DNA from: Amphirosellinia nigrospora
Taxonomy: Eukaryota > Ascomycota > Sordariomycetes > Xylariales > Xylariaceae
DNA length: 64,000 bases
NCBI GenBank assembly: GCA_004123355.1
Contig: SCHM01000004.1
Coordinates: 4,801,017 to 4,865,016 of the forward strand
Direction: 5' to 3'
How positions within the stretch are numbered: position 1 is the first letter of the stretch; each line of letters starts with the position of its first letter. The position numbers and the translations under genes are program-made. A model generated the notes under the pieces. The model was not told the origin of the DNA, did no database searches, and worked only from the letters and a program-made list of their open reading frames with translations. Shown piece after piece: positions 12,801-23,859 of the stretch.

Positions 12801-15800
12801 GTACTTTTCCAAGGAGACAAACAAATCCAGCCCGAGCATAGAGATGAGGCAATACCTGTGTTGCTCAGACTCTTGTATGGACGGACCATTTCCAAAAAAG
12901 GCATTGCAAGTGGACGCAATGGGCTACAAGCAAATCGTCTTGCGATCTTAAGACAGCTCAGCGTGGAGGATATGGGAAGCTTCCTTGACATTTCCCTAGG
13001 AAATCTCCTGAATATTCAGCTGGCTGGAAAACCGACTCTCTGGAACGATGTCTTTCAAAGAGAATTCATGCCCCTTCGGAAACAAGTTGGATTTCTCAAC
13101 ATGATGGAAGCTATGATTAATGAGCTTGGAACGAGCGTCATAGACTATATGGACCGGATACTTTCTGCGATTTTATACTGTTTGGTATCATCTTGCCGAA
13201 AACTGCAGAAGGCTACCGATGAGGTAGGAGAAGAAGAAGAGACACCATCACAGAATTCGCTATTACGAACTGTTCGCAGTACTGCGCTGAAGTGTACTAT
13301 CTCGCTACTGCAAAACGCCCAAGGTTTTGACTGGACCCCTTACCGCGGGATTCTGGTCAAGGAAACAATAAGCCCGCGCCTCGATAAACTTGCTATCGAG
13401 AATGCCCAGGGGATATCGGGGATCTTGCAACTACTTTCTACGATTTCACAAATACCAAGAACGGTAATGTTCTTTGCTGCGGATGATCGGATTATTCCAC
13501 AGTTGATGCAGTTGGTAGCCTTTGCGAAATCCAAAGATGACGTTAGAATATTTGCCCTGGGCATTTTGCGCAATTTGGTTAAATTGTCTCAGCTACCAGC
13601 GACCGAATGTGAATTTAACGAGCTGATTGCTGAAGAACTCATTGACCCTAACGTGAACCTTATTTTGGAAACTGTTGGTCAAGTTCTCAAGAACGAAGAG
13701 AACCTCGGCAAAGATCTTCTCTTTGCATGCGTCGAAGCTGTCGTTGAACTATCTCCAATGGTTCAGCAGTCTCATCACGTTGGAACTTTGATCAGTGTTG
13801 CTGTATTCCTGCTAGATCAATCATCTAAAGTTGTTAGCCAAAAACCAAGAGCATCATATTGCGGATGCTTGAAAATTTCCTTGCATTGGAGGAAATGGTC
13901 TATGAGCCTAGCCTGTTAGACCGGATTTACTCGACAGTGGCATCACTCTATAGCTTCTTCCGAGATCGAGCCAGTCGGGAAGCCCTTTCAAATGTCCTCG
14001 CCGTGTTGCTTCGCAGAGAGAACAGAACGTTTGATATTTCCGAGCTATGCACAGATATCAACGCTTTCCGCCGGAACCGTATCGATGAACCTGATTATGA
14101 CAAACGTCTGGCGGCATTTAGGTCCATATCGAAACCTAGAGACAAGCCATTTACGCCAAGAGAATGGGAACCATTGATATACAACATGGTTTTTTACATT
14201 AAACATGATGAAGATTACGGCGTGCTGTCGGCAAATTCTGCAGACTGTCTTTGTAGTTTCATCGATGCCGCCGCGTCTTCAACAGTCATGAGAGAAGACT
14301 ACGTCAAGATGCTTTCCACTATTGTTTTACCGTCAATATACTCTAACGCTAAGGAACCATCGGAAACTGTTCGGCGAGAAACTATGAAAGTGATGGGATA
14401 TTTGATCTCTCAGATGCCAACCTGGAGCCCAATATCTGATCTGGTAACACTTAATCCCTCCCAGACGAGAGAGATCCCGACCCTAGCTTTTTTAGCAATA
14501 TTCTCAACCCTGCTGCGCTGAGACAGATGCGAGCGTTACAACTCTTGTCCAAAATTAGCGTTCATACTACTCTGAATAGCAAACATGTCGCGCAATTCTT
14601 CGTACCTCTTCTAGAGCACTTCATCTTCAACCGGCCGGGGTAGTGATGACCATGGCGTAGGTGCTCAGGCAGCGACAACTATATCAGATTTGGCCTTTGC
14701 TTTGGAGTGGCCGCAGTATCGGGCGATCTTGCGTCGGTACATAGGCTACGTTGAGACCAAGCCGGAGGCCCAGAAGCAGTTAATCAGGCTTCTCGGCAAG
14801 TTTGTTGACACTTTGACATCTGCGTCAAGCGAGAAGCATGCTGACAGGATGGACATCTGTGATTCCTCAAACCGTAAGTCGCATCTGTCTAGCACGTTGC
14901 CTTCTCTTGAAAAATTCAATGAAGACGTGCTCTCCAATATTTTACCGCCTCTTTTGAGTTACATGCACGAAAAGGACGAAACAACTGTCAGCTCGCGCGT
15001 TCCTGTCGGAATCATTCTTGTTAAAGCTCTCAAGCTCCTTCCTGAGGAGTCTTTGAACCAGAAGCTACCCGGTGTGCTGACGGATATCTGCCACATTCTT
15101 CGGAGCAAAGCATTGGAATCCCGTGACATGGCACGCGATACGCTTTCTAAAATGGCCTCGCTGTTGGGGCCGTCATATCTTGGATTTGTCCTGAAAGAGC
15201 TTAGGGGCGCATTAACCTCCGGTTATCAACTTCACGTTTTGTCTTACACCATGCATACTATCCTGGTGGCTGTCATACCTCAGTTTCAGCCAGGGGATAT
15301 CGATTATTGTCTCAATGATATCATGACCATTATCATGGATGACATCTTTGGCGTTATCGGCGAAGAAAAAGATGCTGAGGGATACACCAGCAAAACGAAA
15401 GAGATCAAGAGTAGCAAGAGTCAAGATTCCATGGAACTTATTGCCCGGTCTGCTTCGGTCAATCGCCTAGGTGACCTTATCGGCCCACTCCGCTCATTAT
15501 TACTCGAAAAGCTCGATCTTCGTATGGTCCGAAGGATTGATGAGCTACTCTCAAGGATCGCAGCTGGTCTCATGGGGAACTCGGCTGCTGCAAGTCGAGA
15601 TACACTCATTTTCTGTTACGAAGTTGTCAGATCCAAGTATATGCAAGCCAGAATGTGCAAACTGAATCGAAAATGGACCCAAGATCAGGCGGTATTTGTC
15701 CAGAAGGGTGCAAAGGGGAGCGGTGAGCGGAGCACTACGAGCAAATACACGTACAACTAATCCGATTTGCCATTGACATGCTGCGAGCTGTTCTAAAAAA

Positions 15801-17853
15801 ATTCGATACCTTGAGAACCGCAAGCAATATAGCAGGTTTAATACCAATTCTTGGGGACGCTGTGGTTGGAGGAGAGGAGGAAGTCAAAATCGCCACTTTC
15901 AAGCTTTTGAACATCCTTACCAAAGTTCCTTTCAAGACTGACGACGCGTCAAGCTCTACAAGGTTGCCGCGAAAGAAGTAACAAAATGCATTTCAACATC
16001 GACATCCTTGGCCGGAGAACTTGCCCAGGCTTCACTCAAGTTAATGGCTGTTATACTTCGAGATAGACGCGATGTGTTGGTCAAAGATGCGGCAATTGAC
16101 ATGCTACTCGGCAAACTCAAAGATGATTTGACAGAACCACTCCACCGCCATATCACATTCAATTTCCTACGCTCGGTCCTAGACCAGAAGATTGAAACCG
16201 CTCTTGTCTATGATACTCTGGATTACGTCGGCAACATTATGATCACGAATGACGAAAAAACACTCGCGACTTAGCCCGCGGGGCTTTCTTCCAGTTCCTG
16301 CGAGATTATCCCAAAAGAAAAACAGATGGGCAAAGCAGCTCAGTTTTATTGTTGCAAACTTGAAGTACGAAAGGGAGGGTGGCCGTCTTTCTGTCATGGA
16401 AGTTATCCACCTTTTATTGATGAAATCAGCCGATGATTTTGTCCAGGAAGTTGCTACAAATTGTTTCATACCATTGATCTTGGTGCTGGCCAACGATGAT
16501 AGCGAAAATTGTCGACTAGCCGCTGCTGAACTTATCAAGGAGATTCCGCAAAGCCGACAAAGATCGAACATCTAAATTCTTAGGCCTTGCGCGAAACTGG
16601 CTTGAACAGGATGACAACCGTCTGTTCTTCAGCTTGCGATACAATCATTTTCCCTATACTTTGAGGCCAGAGACCTTCATCAAGGGACAAAAGGATCTAG
16701 ATCGTTTGCTTAGTGCTATAATTATCGTGTTAAGCAACTTTTCTACTTGGACGAAGGAAGTAGACCTCATAAAGATTGTCCTACATACTATACGATTTTG
16801 ATTACAAAACATCCAGCCACTACCCTGGCTCATGATGGACTATGGCGGCTGGCCTCAACGCCTCTTTCACATTCCGATACAATTGTCAGGACATCTGCAA
16901 CGCAACTAATCATCACATATTTAACCGACTTTCACAACAATGCCAAGGATATCGATCGCACGCAACGTATTGTTGGATCATATGGCCTACAGTTGGACCA
17001 AGCAATGATCGAGGGTCTCATGACCGGGGCTGTTAGCGTACTAAACCCGGGCGTGATGGCACGTTGGAAGAAGCAAGAGGGCAAGAAACTCGGCGGTAAA
17101 GATCTTAGTGACGTGAGCAGCGACGTTCCAGCACTACAAGAACCAACAGATCTAGATGAAACACTCGCAGCAGACGCTAGCCGAGTGATTATAATGCTTA
17201 GCAAGTACCTAGATGCTGGTACTCGGAACTCGAATGAGGCAGAGGACGCAGCTGATGCAAATGATGATGAAGGAAATAACCAGGAAGCTGCGGATGAAGC
17301 CGAGGATGAGGAGTGGGAAGGCCTTGACACCGAATATGAGAATAGCTCGGAGCAACAAATTTCTCTATACAACCTATGCACCTGGCTTTCCGATATCATG
17401 ATCGAGGAGACACGGCCTCGAGCAGCAGCGCTGATCCCCAAGGTTGCGGCACTTGACATCATCTCAATCCTTGTCGGGACTCTCCGGCAGATAAACTACA
17501 GCCCTCCTTACACAGTCTGCTGATCCCACTACACCAGCTAACCGACACATCCATCCCAATCCCATCCACAATTGACGACGCGTTCAGACGCGGCACGAGA
17601 CGCTCCGTAATAAAGCAACGGAGTGATGGACGCGCTACAGCGCAAATTTGGCACAGCCGACTACACGGCGGAGCTGCTGGCGGTTCGCGAGCGCGCCCGC
17701 CGCCGCCGAGAGGGCCGCTCCCGCAAGCGTAAGATCGAAGCCGTCATTCAGCCCGAGCGCTTCGGAAAATGGAAGCGTGGACGCCTGGAGAAGAAGGTCA
17801 AGAGTCGCAGGGAGAAGGGAATCCAGAATCGCAATCGGAGGCACCAGTATTGA
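9804..17853 (+). CDS. UTP20: UTP20 (U3 snoRNP / SSU processome), frame-broken
   Basis: UTP20 (DRIM) is a very large HEAT-repeat protein of the small-subunit processome, needed for 18S rRNA maturation in the nucleolus. The start M-P-A-T-Q-S-G-R-V-F-K and the block R-W-E-S-F-T-K-K-I are typical, as is the basic C-terminus (K-W-K-R-G-R-L-E-K-K-V-K). The span of about 2,660 codons fits the family. One clean intron is visible at 11180..11232 (GTAGGT donor, TAG acceptor). After about 12.2 kb the conserved protein jumps frame repeatedly. Changes lie near 12270, 12805 (T run), 13836 (A run), 14478, 14636 (G run), several at 15650-15700, then 15755, 15955, 16257 (A run), 16311, 16543, 16630, 16690, 16772, 17485 and 17600. 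No large piece is missing. An acidic stretch lies at 17220-17340. Probably an intact essential gene with residual sequence errors. Confidence 0.85.
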
Positions 17854-18343
17854 ACTGACTCCTTTTCTTGCCAAGTGTGATTTCAGTGCTCAGAGGGGAC
17901 TGATGTGTTTGAAATAAAGGAGAATGGATTTGCCATGTATATAGATGAAGACTGTTGTGTCTGAGATAATAAGAGTCGAATATACTGCAGACAAGACTTA
18001 GGTAAATTCCTAGGTGTCTCAAATAGAAAAAGGTGAAACATGTGCGGTGGCGTTATTGGGTCACCTATTATTAAATATACTATCAAACGGAGTAGATTGT
18101 GCATCTGTGCTTAGATGTATGTTCGCTAACATCATACTTACGAAACATAACTAGCTACAACCAATATCTTTTGTAAGCTTATTACCAGTCAGTCCTAGAT
18201 TTAGACGACCCATGCTAATCAACTCAACTAGACCTAAAATCAAGTTGTTCCTAACGCCACATGAATCTTATAGATATAATTGTACGTGTATATACAAATT
18301 TCGGAGGAGGATGGTGATACAGAATTCCAGGTACGCCGTCGGC
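17854..18343. other. convergent intergenic spacer
   Basis: Shared 3' region of UTP20 and the leftward ZIM17-like gene. AT-rich with several AATAAA-like stretches; no gene seen. Confidence 0.45.
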
Positions 18344-19518
18344 TCAGTTCCGGGAGGAATTATTCGGAATAACTTGCAAAAACACAGGCCGTGAGAAGCC
18401 ACGCCGTTGGGCAAGACTCCGGGGAGGGTCAGGGGATCCTTCTACCTCTTCGGGTATTCCGCCAGGCGGTCTTCGCTGAAAGACGTCAAAAGGGCGCAGC
18501 TGGACAGACATCTGAACTCCACGGCCATCTTTCACCGCGACGAAACGGAAGTAGTCGGAGCGAGCGTTGGACTCGGCTTGCCGTGATTCTTCTTGTGCGG
18601 ATTGATCTTCCCAATATCCCCATGCGGTTTGACCTTTCCGGGCGGGTTCGCCGAGAGTTTGCCAGGTTGGGTTACGCGCTTCACGTTCTCTCAAGGCCTC
18701 CAATTCCCTTGGCCACGTTTTCTCTGGGCCTTCAATTCCCCTTGGCCACGTTTTCTCTGGGCCTTAAATTCCCCTTGGCCACGTTTTCTCTGGGCCTTCA
18801 ATTCCTTTCGGTCACGTTTTCTCTCGGGCTTGAATGATTTGGTGTGATATTGCCGACGGGTCGACGGTGTAGGGCTCTGCTGAGAAACTCCCTGCACGGA
18901 AGGGCGGGTGCCTGTATCGCCAGCGAGAACCAATGTCGACGGTGTGGGATCAGTTGCTTTGGATGATGGGTCCAGAGTCTCTCGCAGCCTCCTGGCCTCG
19001 TCCTCTTCCTCCCCCCTCTTCCCTTGTGATGCCGTGCCTGTGCGCCCGGCACCAGCCGAGTCGGCCGGGGTATCTTCCCAGAACTCGATGTCACCGTCCT
19101 CGCCAAGGGTGCCTCGCTTTACCAGTTGACCTTTTTCCCGCAAGAGATCCTCCACCGTGATCTTGCGATCGCCGAAGATGTTCAGGTGGTCGCTCATGAT
19201 GTGACGATTGCGGCAGCCCGGGCAGGTGATGAGGACGGACCCGTGATGATAGCCTTGTTTAGACACGGTATGCGAGGAGCGCTCGCCGCAGGGGGCACAT
19301 GTGAAGGTTAACTCATAATGCGGCTCGAGCTGCTTTCGCGTCTTGGTCGCATTGGGGGATGGCGGTGGTGTCGGCTTGGGTATAGCGTGGGCGAAACGGC
19401 ACCCTACGGGCTGGAGAGTTCGGGGTAGGCGAGGATGAGGGCGGAGGAGAGGAGGAGAGATGGTGCTTGGGGTGCGCAGTATCGACGCCAGGTATCTTGA
19501 GGCTATTCTGGACGCCAT
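18344..19518 (-). CDS. ZIM17: ZIM17/TIM15-like DNL zinc-finger protein with repeat tail
   Basis: ZIM17 (HEP1) keeps mitochondrial Hsp70 soluble in the matrix. The start at 19518 gives an Arg/Ser-rich N-terminus without acidic residues, fitting a presequence. The DNL zinc-finger domain follows at about residues 65-150: H-Y-E-L-T-F-T-C-A-P-C, then L-I-T-C-P-G-C-R-N-R-H, then D-H-L-N-I-F-G. So both CxxC pairs are present. Downstream come a low-complexity linker and a basic 11-residue repeat (K-R-G-Q-G-E-L-K-A-Q-R) copied three to four times. The frame as written stops at 18691. The last repeat copy lacks one G of a GGGG run, and with it the tail would continue to 18344. The long tail is unusual, since the domain usually lies near the C-terminus. 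The domain is secure; the end is less so. Confidence 0.8.
18682..18836. repeat. 33-bp tandem repeat inside the ZIM17-like gene
   Basis: Five units, the last partial, start at 18682, 18714, 18747, 18780 and 18813. On the + strand the core reads CACGTTTTCTCTGGGCCTT, followed by an AATTCCCCTTGGC tail. Units are 33 bases, so they keep the frame and encode an 11-residue basic repeat. The first unit listed is 32 bases because its C run has three Cs where the next two copies have four. Units 2 and 3 are almost identical, which points to recent expansion or homogenisation. Confidence 0.9.
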
Positions 19519-20403
19519 TGTTGCGAATGCTTGTTAGCACGAAACCAGAAAACCAGAAGAAGACTACCTCTACAGTACCCAGGTAGTACCTTGTCGACAA
19601 TAAAATGCCACCCCTCTCCCCAAAATCATATCTTATCTTGAATTCTTATCGATAAGATCAATGGTAATGCTACCTGTAAGTTAAGTAGGTAACACTGGGG
19701 TTGGAGGGGCAATTTGATAGCGGGACAGGTACCTAGGTAGCTTATGTACATGTAAGGTCGTAGGCAAGTTCAATTTTACGTAAATGTACGCAAGCAGTGA
19801 CTTATATTTAAGTACACCTCGATTAAAATAAGTGTTCCAGTGAGTTAGACCCAAGACCATCATCACCAAATAGCTTTCTCCCATACATCCACCTTACATC
19901 CACCTACACCTAAACATTGTCTAAGCCGATCCGATCGAAGCGGCATTTGAATTTGTTCTATCGACCGCTACCCAAACCGACTCGTCTCCATCTCGACTGC
20001 CTAGTAAACAAACTACCCGCTTCACGTCTCTCATTCTCCGGCTCCTGCAGCCTCGGTGAATTGCCCTCCATTCTTCTCATCAACGTCTCTATATCACATC
20101 CCTTGACAGTCTAACTAACTAGTGGGGCTCGTTCTACGTAGTCTGTTTCGCCACGCCATACGCCATACCCTTTAGTCAAATCTACACTACGCGGCTCGCG
20201 TCTTGACGGTCACCCTATGTCTTGCTCGGACCTCTAACATCCAACGACCTAACTGCTCGTTGACACTCCTACCCCCACCCTGTCTGTCGATCTCTCGACT
20301 CGGCATGCGAACGCCTCGATCTCCTACATTTCTGTAGTGCTTACCCCAGCTGTCGTTTCTCCCACCTACCATCGACCGACTACAAGCAGCAGAGGTGAAC
20401 AAA
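19519..20403. promoter_or_regulatory. divergent promoter region, ZIM17-like / CUL3
   Basis: 885 bases between divergent start codons. It holds a GGTACCTAGGTAGC element at 19728-19741 and, after 19900, a long pyrimidine-rich stretch (many CTC/TCTC runs) that probably forms the CUL3 promoter and 5' leader. No gene seen. Confidence 0.5.
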
Positions 20404-23047
20404 ATGATTACGGGGCGGGGGTGCGGGCGGTCGCGGAGGTCGCATCCGTCCTCCTCGTAGGTAAGTCAGGCTTCGTCCCGGTCCAGAATGCGCTATCTGC
20501 TCGCAAACGTTTACTAAGCATGGGCATCTGATAGCTCGCACCACAGTCCGGCGACAAGAACGAGTTAGAGCTTTGCTGGGGAAAACTCCGCGGCGCATAC
20601 AGGATATTCACACCCAGAACGCCGGGAACCTCTCCTTCGAGCAACTGTATCGTTATTCGTATAAGATCGTGCTTCTGAAGTCCGGCCACCTGCTCTATGA
20701 CCGCGTCAAGGAGTTTGAGGAGAAGTGGTTTGCCGAAAAGGTCATGCCCCCGATCTCGGCGTTAATTACGAAACACCTCGTCAGTATAACCCTAGACGGT
20801 GGACCGGGCATCAGCGTTGTTGAGCGTCGTGCTATGGGTGAGAAGTTCCTCAAGGTCGTACGCAGTTCCTGGAAAATCATAACGTATGCATGAACATGAT
20901 CGCAGACATCCTGATGTATCTTGACCGTGGATACGGTGAAGAGCACCACGGCCATCCATATATATCACCACGATCGTTTGTTTCGGATAATATATTGCGG
21001 GCGAATCTCGGTGCTACCGGCACCAACTACGATGTTTTCGACATACTCAATGCCACCATCATCGATCAGATTAACATGGAGAGGGAGGGTGATGTTATAG
21101 ATAAGGCGCTTTTACGCAGCTGCATCTCGATGCTCGAGAGCCTGTTGAAACAGACAAAGAGAGCGAGCTCGAGCGCTTTATCTCACCACTTTCGAACCAT
21201 ACTTCATACGAACAAGTCACGACTTCTACCGCGCCGAGTGCGAGAGATTACTTCGCGAAGCGAACGCCAGTACATGGCTACGCCAAACACAGAGGCGACT
21301 AACTGAAGAGACGGCGCGCTGCCAAACCACCATTTCTCCCTTGTCAGAACAGAAAATCGCCTCTGTAATCGACGAGAACTCATAACGAAGCACCTAGAAG
21401 AGTTTCTGCAGCTTGAAGGTAGCGGTATCCGGGCTATGATTGATGATGATAGAGTCGAGGATCTGAAGATTTTATATTCTCTCGTATCACGGGTCGATGA
21501 CAAAGTCCCAGCTTTGCGCAACGCCCTAGCTATTCGAGTCATGGAGCTAGGAAACGAAATTGAACAAAATCTCAACAATACCGACTTCAGCATCGTGCAA
21601 GGAGCCTCCAACGAGAGCCTCCTGGTGATGGGAGAAGTCCAAGCCCAAGGCGCTGAATGCTGCGGCCCAGCTCACAGCAGCCGCGATAAAGTGGGTGGAT
21701 GATGTACTCTTATTAAAGGATAAGTTTGATCAACTGTGGGTGGAATGCTTTGAGCGGAAAGCCGCATCGAAACGGCACTGACGCGAAGCTTTTCCGGGTT
21801 CATCAATAGATTTGATCGAGCCTCTGAATTCGTTTCACTTTTTATTGACGATAATCTCAAACGTGCCTTAAAGGAAAAACCGAAGCCGAAGTCGATATTG
21901 TCCTTGACAAAGCTATCACGCTTCTCAAGTACCTGAATGAGAAGGACAAGTTCGAATCGTACTACCAAAAGCACCTCGCTCGTCGGTTACTCCATGGCAA
22001 GTCAGAAAGCCAGGATATAGAGCAAGAAATGATATCTCGGATGAAGCGGGAACTGGGAAACAACTTTACGCAAAAGTTTGAGGGTATTTTAGGGACATGA
22101 ACACGTCCGCGAAACTACTGAACAATACCGAAATCATGTTCGCGGTTTAGGCGAATTAGATGAGAGACAGATTGATTTAAGCATATCAGTTTTGGCTGGC
22201 AATAACTGGCCTAAGGAAATCATGGGCAGCTACGGGCTTATCGGGGAAACCAGATCGAAAGCCACCTACCCTCCTGAAATTCAAAGATTGCAAAATAGCT
22301 TCTTGAATTCTACATCAAGAATCGAAACGGTAGGGTCTTGACTTGGGTTGGAAGTGCTGGTTCGGCAGATATCAAATGCGTATTTCCCAGACTTCCTGGT
22401 AAGACTTCTGGGCCATTGAGCAAAGACCGGCGTTATGAGATCAACGTTTCAACTTATGGTATGATCGTGCTGATGCTCTTCAACACCACCAAGGAGGGTG
22501 AGAGGTTATCATTCGAAGATATCCAAGCCGCGACCAATATTCCTCAGCCGGACCTAGTCAACACTCTGACCTCGTTGTCCGTAATTAAACAGTTCCGCAT
22601 ACTGTTAAGGAGTCGCAGACAAAATCCGCTGCTAAACCAGGCGACCGATTCACGTTTAACCGTGAGTTCGTCAGCAAGACCATCAAGATCAAGATTCCGT
22701 CGGTCAATGCTGCCAACCGGGTCGAAAATGACGAAGAACGCAAAGAAACCGACGAGAAGAACCTAGAAACTAGAAAGCATGTGGCCGACTCGGTCATTGT
22801 TCGGATCATGAAGTACGTCTTGTTTTATCCATTGTCTTGGTTTATTTATTAACAACCATTCTAGGCAACGTAAAGAGCTTGGTCACACTCAATTAGTGAA
22901 TGAGGTGATCCAAGTCCTGAGTGGTCGCTTCAAACCAGATATGTCACTAATTAAAGGGCAAATCGAGTCTTTAATCAGTCGAGAATACCTTGAACGAGAC
23001 GAGCTTCCAGACGGCTCACCCGCTGATAAGTACAATACGTAGCTTAA
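20404..23047 (+). CDS. CUL3: Cullin-3 (CUL3), frame-broken
   Basis: Cullin-3 is the scaffold of BTB-type ubiquitin ligases. The start M-I-T-G-R-G leads into a Gly/Arg-rich N-terminus, an intron at 20461..20534 (GTAAGT; TACTAAG branch point) and the family block N-L-S-F-E-Q-L-Y-R-Y-S-Y-K-I-V-L. Cullin repeats follow (D-I-L-M-Y-L-D-R-G-Y), then the cullin-homology segment F-E-S-Y-Y-Q-K-H-L-A-R-R-L-L. A second intron lies at 22813..22864. The C-terminal winged helix has R-K-E-L-G-H-T-Q-L-V-N-E-V, with the neddylation region just upstream. The frame changes at about 20425, 20600, 20890, 21150-21330, 21640-21790, 21870, 22100-22330, 22600 and 23036. At the end, one missing T converts the standard Y-N-Y-V-A terminus to Y-N-T-stop. 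About 835 residues, probably functional. Confidence 0.85.
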
Positions 23048-23859
23048 TGGCGCTTGTTCCAGTTAACGGATCTTCACCCCAACCTTGCGATAGGCTATGT
23101 TTTTACGCATATGATTGATTCTACAGCGTACGACCCGCATGAGTGAGCGCGCATTGGTAAGCGGTTCTGGTTTTAGGCTTGCATGGGCCGGCGTATTGGG
23201 CGATCTACAGGTTTGTGTCCTAAGTGTAGAAGTGGAGGAAAATCAGCCTAAGTTTCTAAAAGTACAACTACGACATTGAGTGATACACGACAATGCGCCA
23301 TAATTGAGCCTTTATTGGCCTGTAGCTACTTACGTTCATCGTTGTTGTATCTTGGTTTCTAGCTTCATAGGCGGACTCGGCCCTCAAGCTCCTAGTTTAT
23401 TGTCAAGTTGAGTCCTATATACGGGCCGTCCCGATGTATTCGAGTTTGATCTGAGGTCTTCATCGACTTGAGCTGGCGGATGAAACAAGGACTATTGTCC
23501 AGACAACAATTGCTACTTTCCTTCATCTACGTTCAAACTATCTCGTCGTCTATTTTGAAGAGGGACAATTATGCCAGGATGCATGGGCTCAGAATTTTGG
23601 CCTTCATTATCAAAAGTTCAAAATTCATACAAACAAAGCCTTGCATCCACTCCTACACTATGCGTCCGAACAACGAACAATTCCTTTATATCTACAACAA
23701 TTGGTTTTTATTCATTTCTTTGTCTTACAAAGGACAGTCAGCTAAACCATGTATTTGTTTGCTTCAATCTCGCCTCACCCCTTGCCTATAGATTTGGCTC
23801 GATGCCCAAAGAAATGGCTCCTATTTTTCTGGTTTCATTCTTCACCTCTTCTCAAAATA
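23048..23859. other. intergenic, 0.8 kb
   Basis: Spacer after CUL3. No gene supported before the ATG at 23860; the later part is T- and A-rich. Confidence 0.4.

Noticed and set aside
9804-17853. Reading UTP20 as a decayed pseudogene
   Set aside because: Every conserved block is kept, the changes are homopolymer-like, and other core genes in the window show the same pattern.
18682-18836. CRISPR-like array
   Set aside because: Direct tandem units without spacers, inside a coding frame of a eukaryote.
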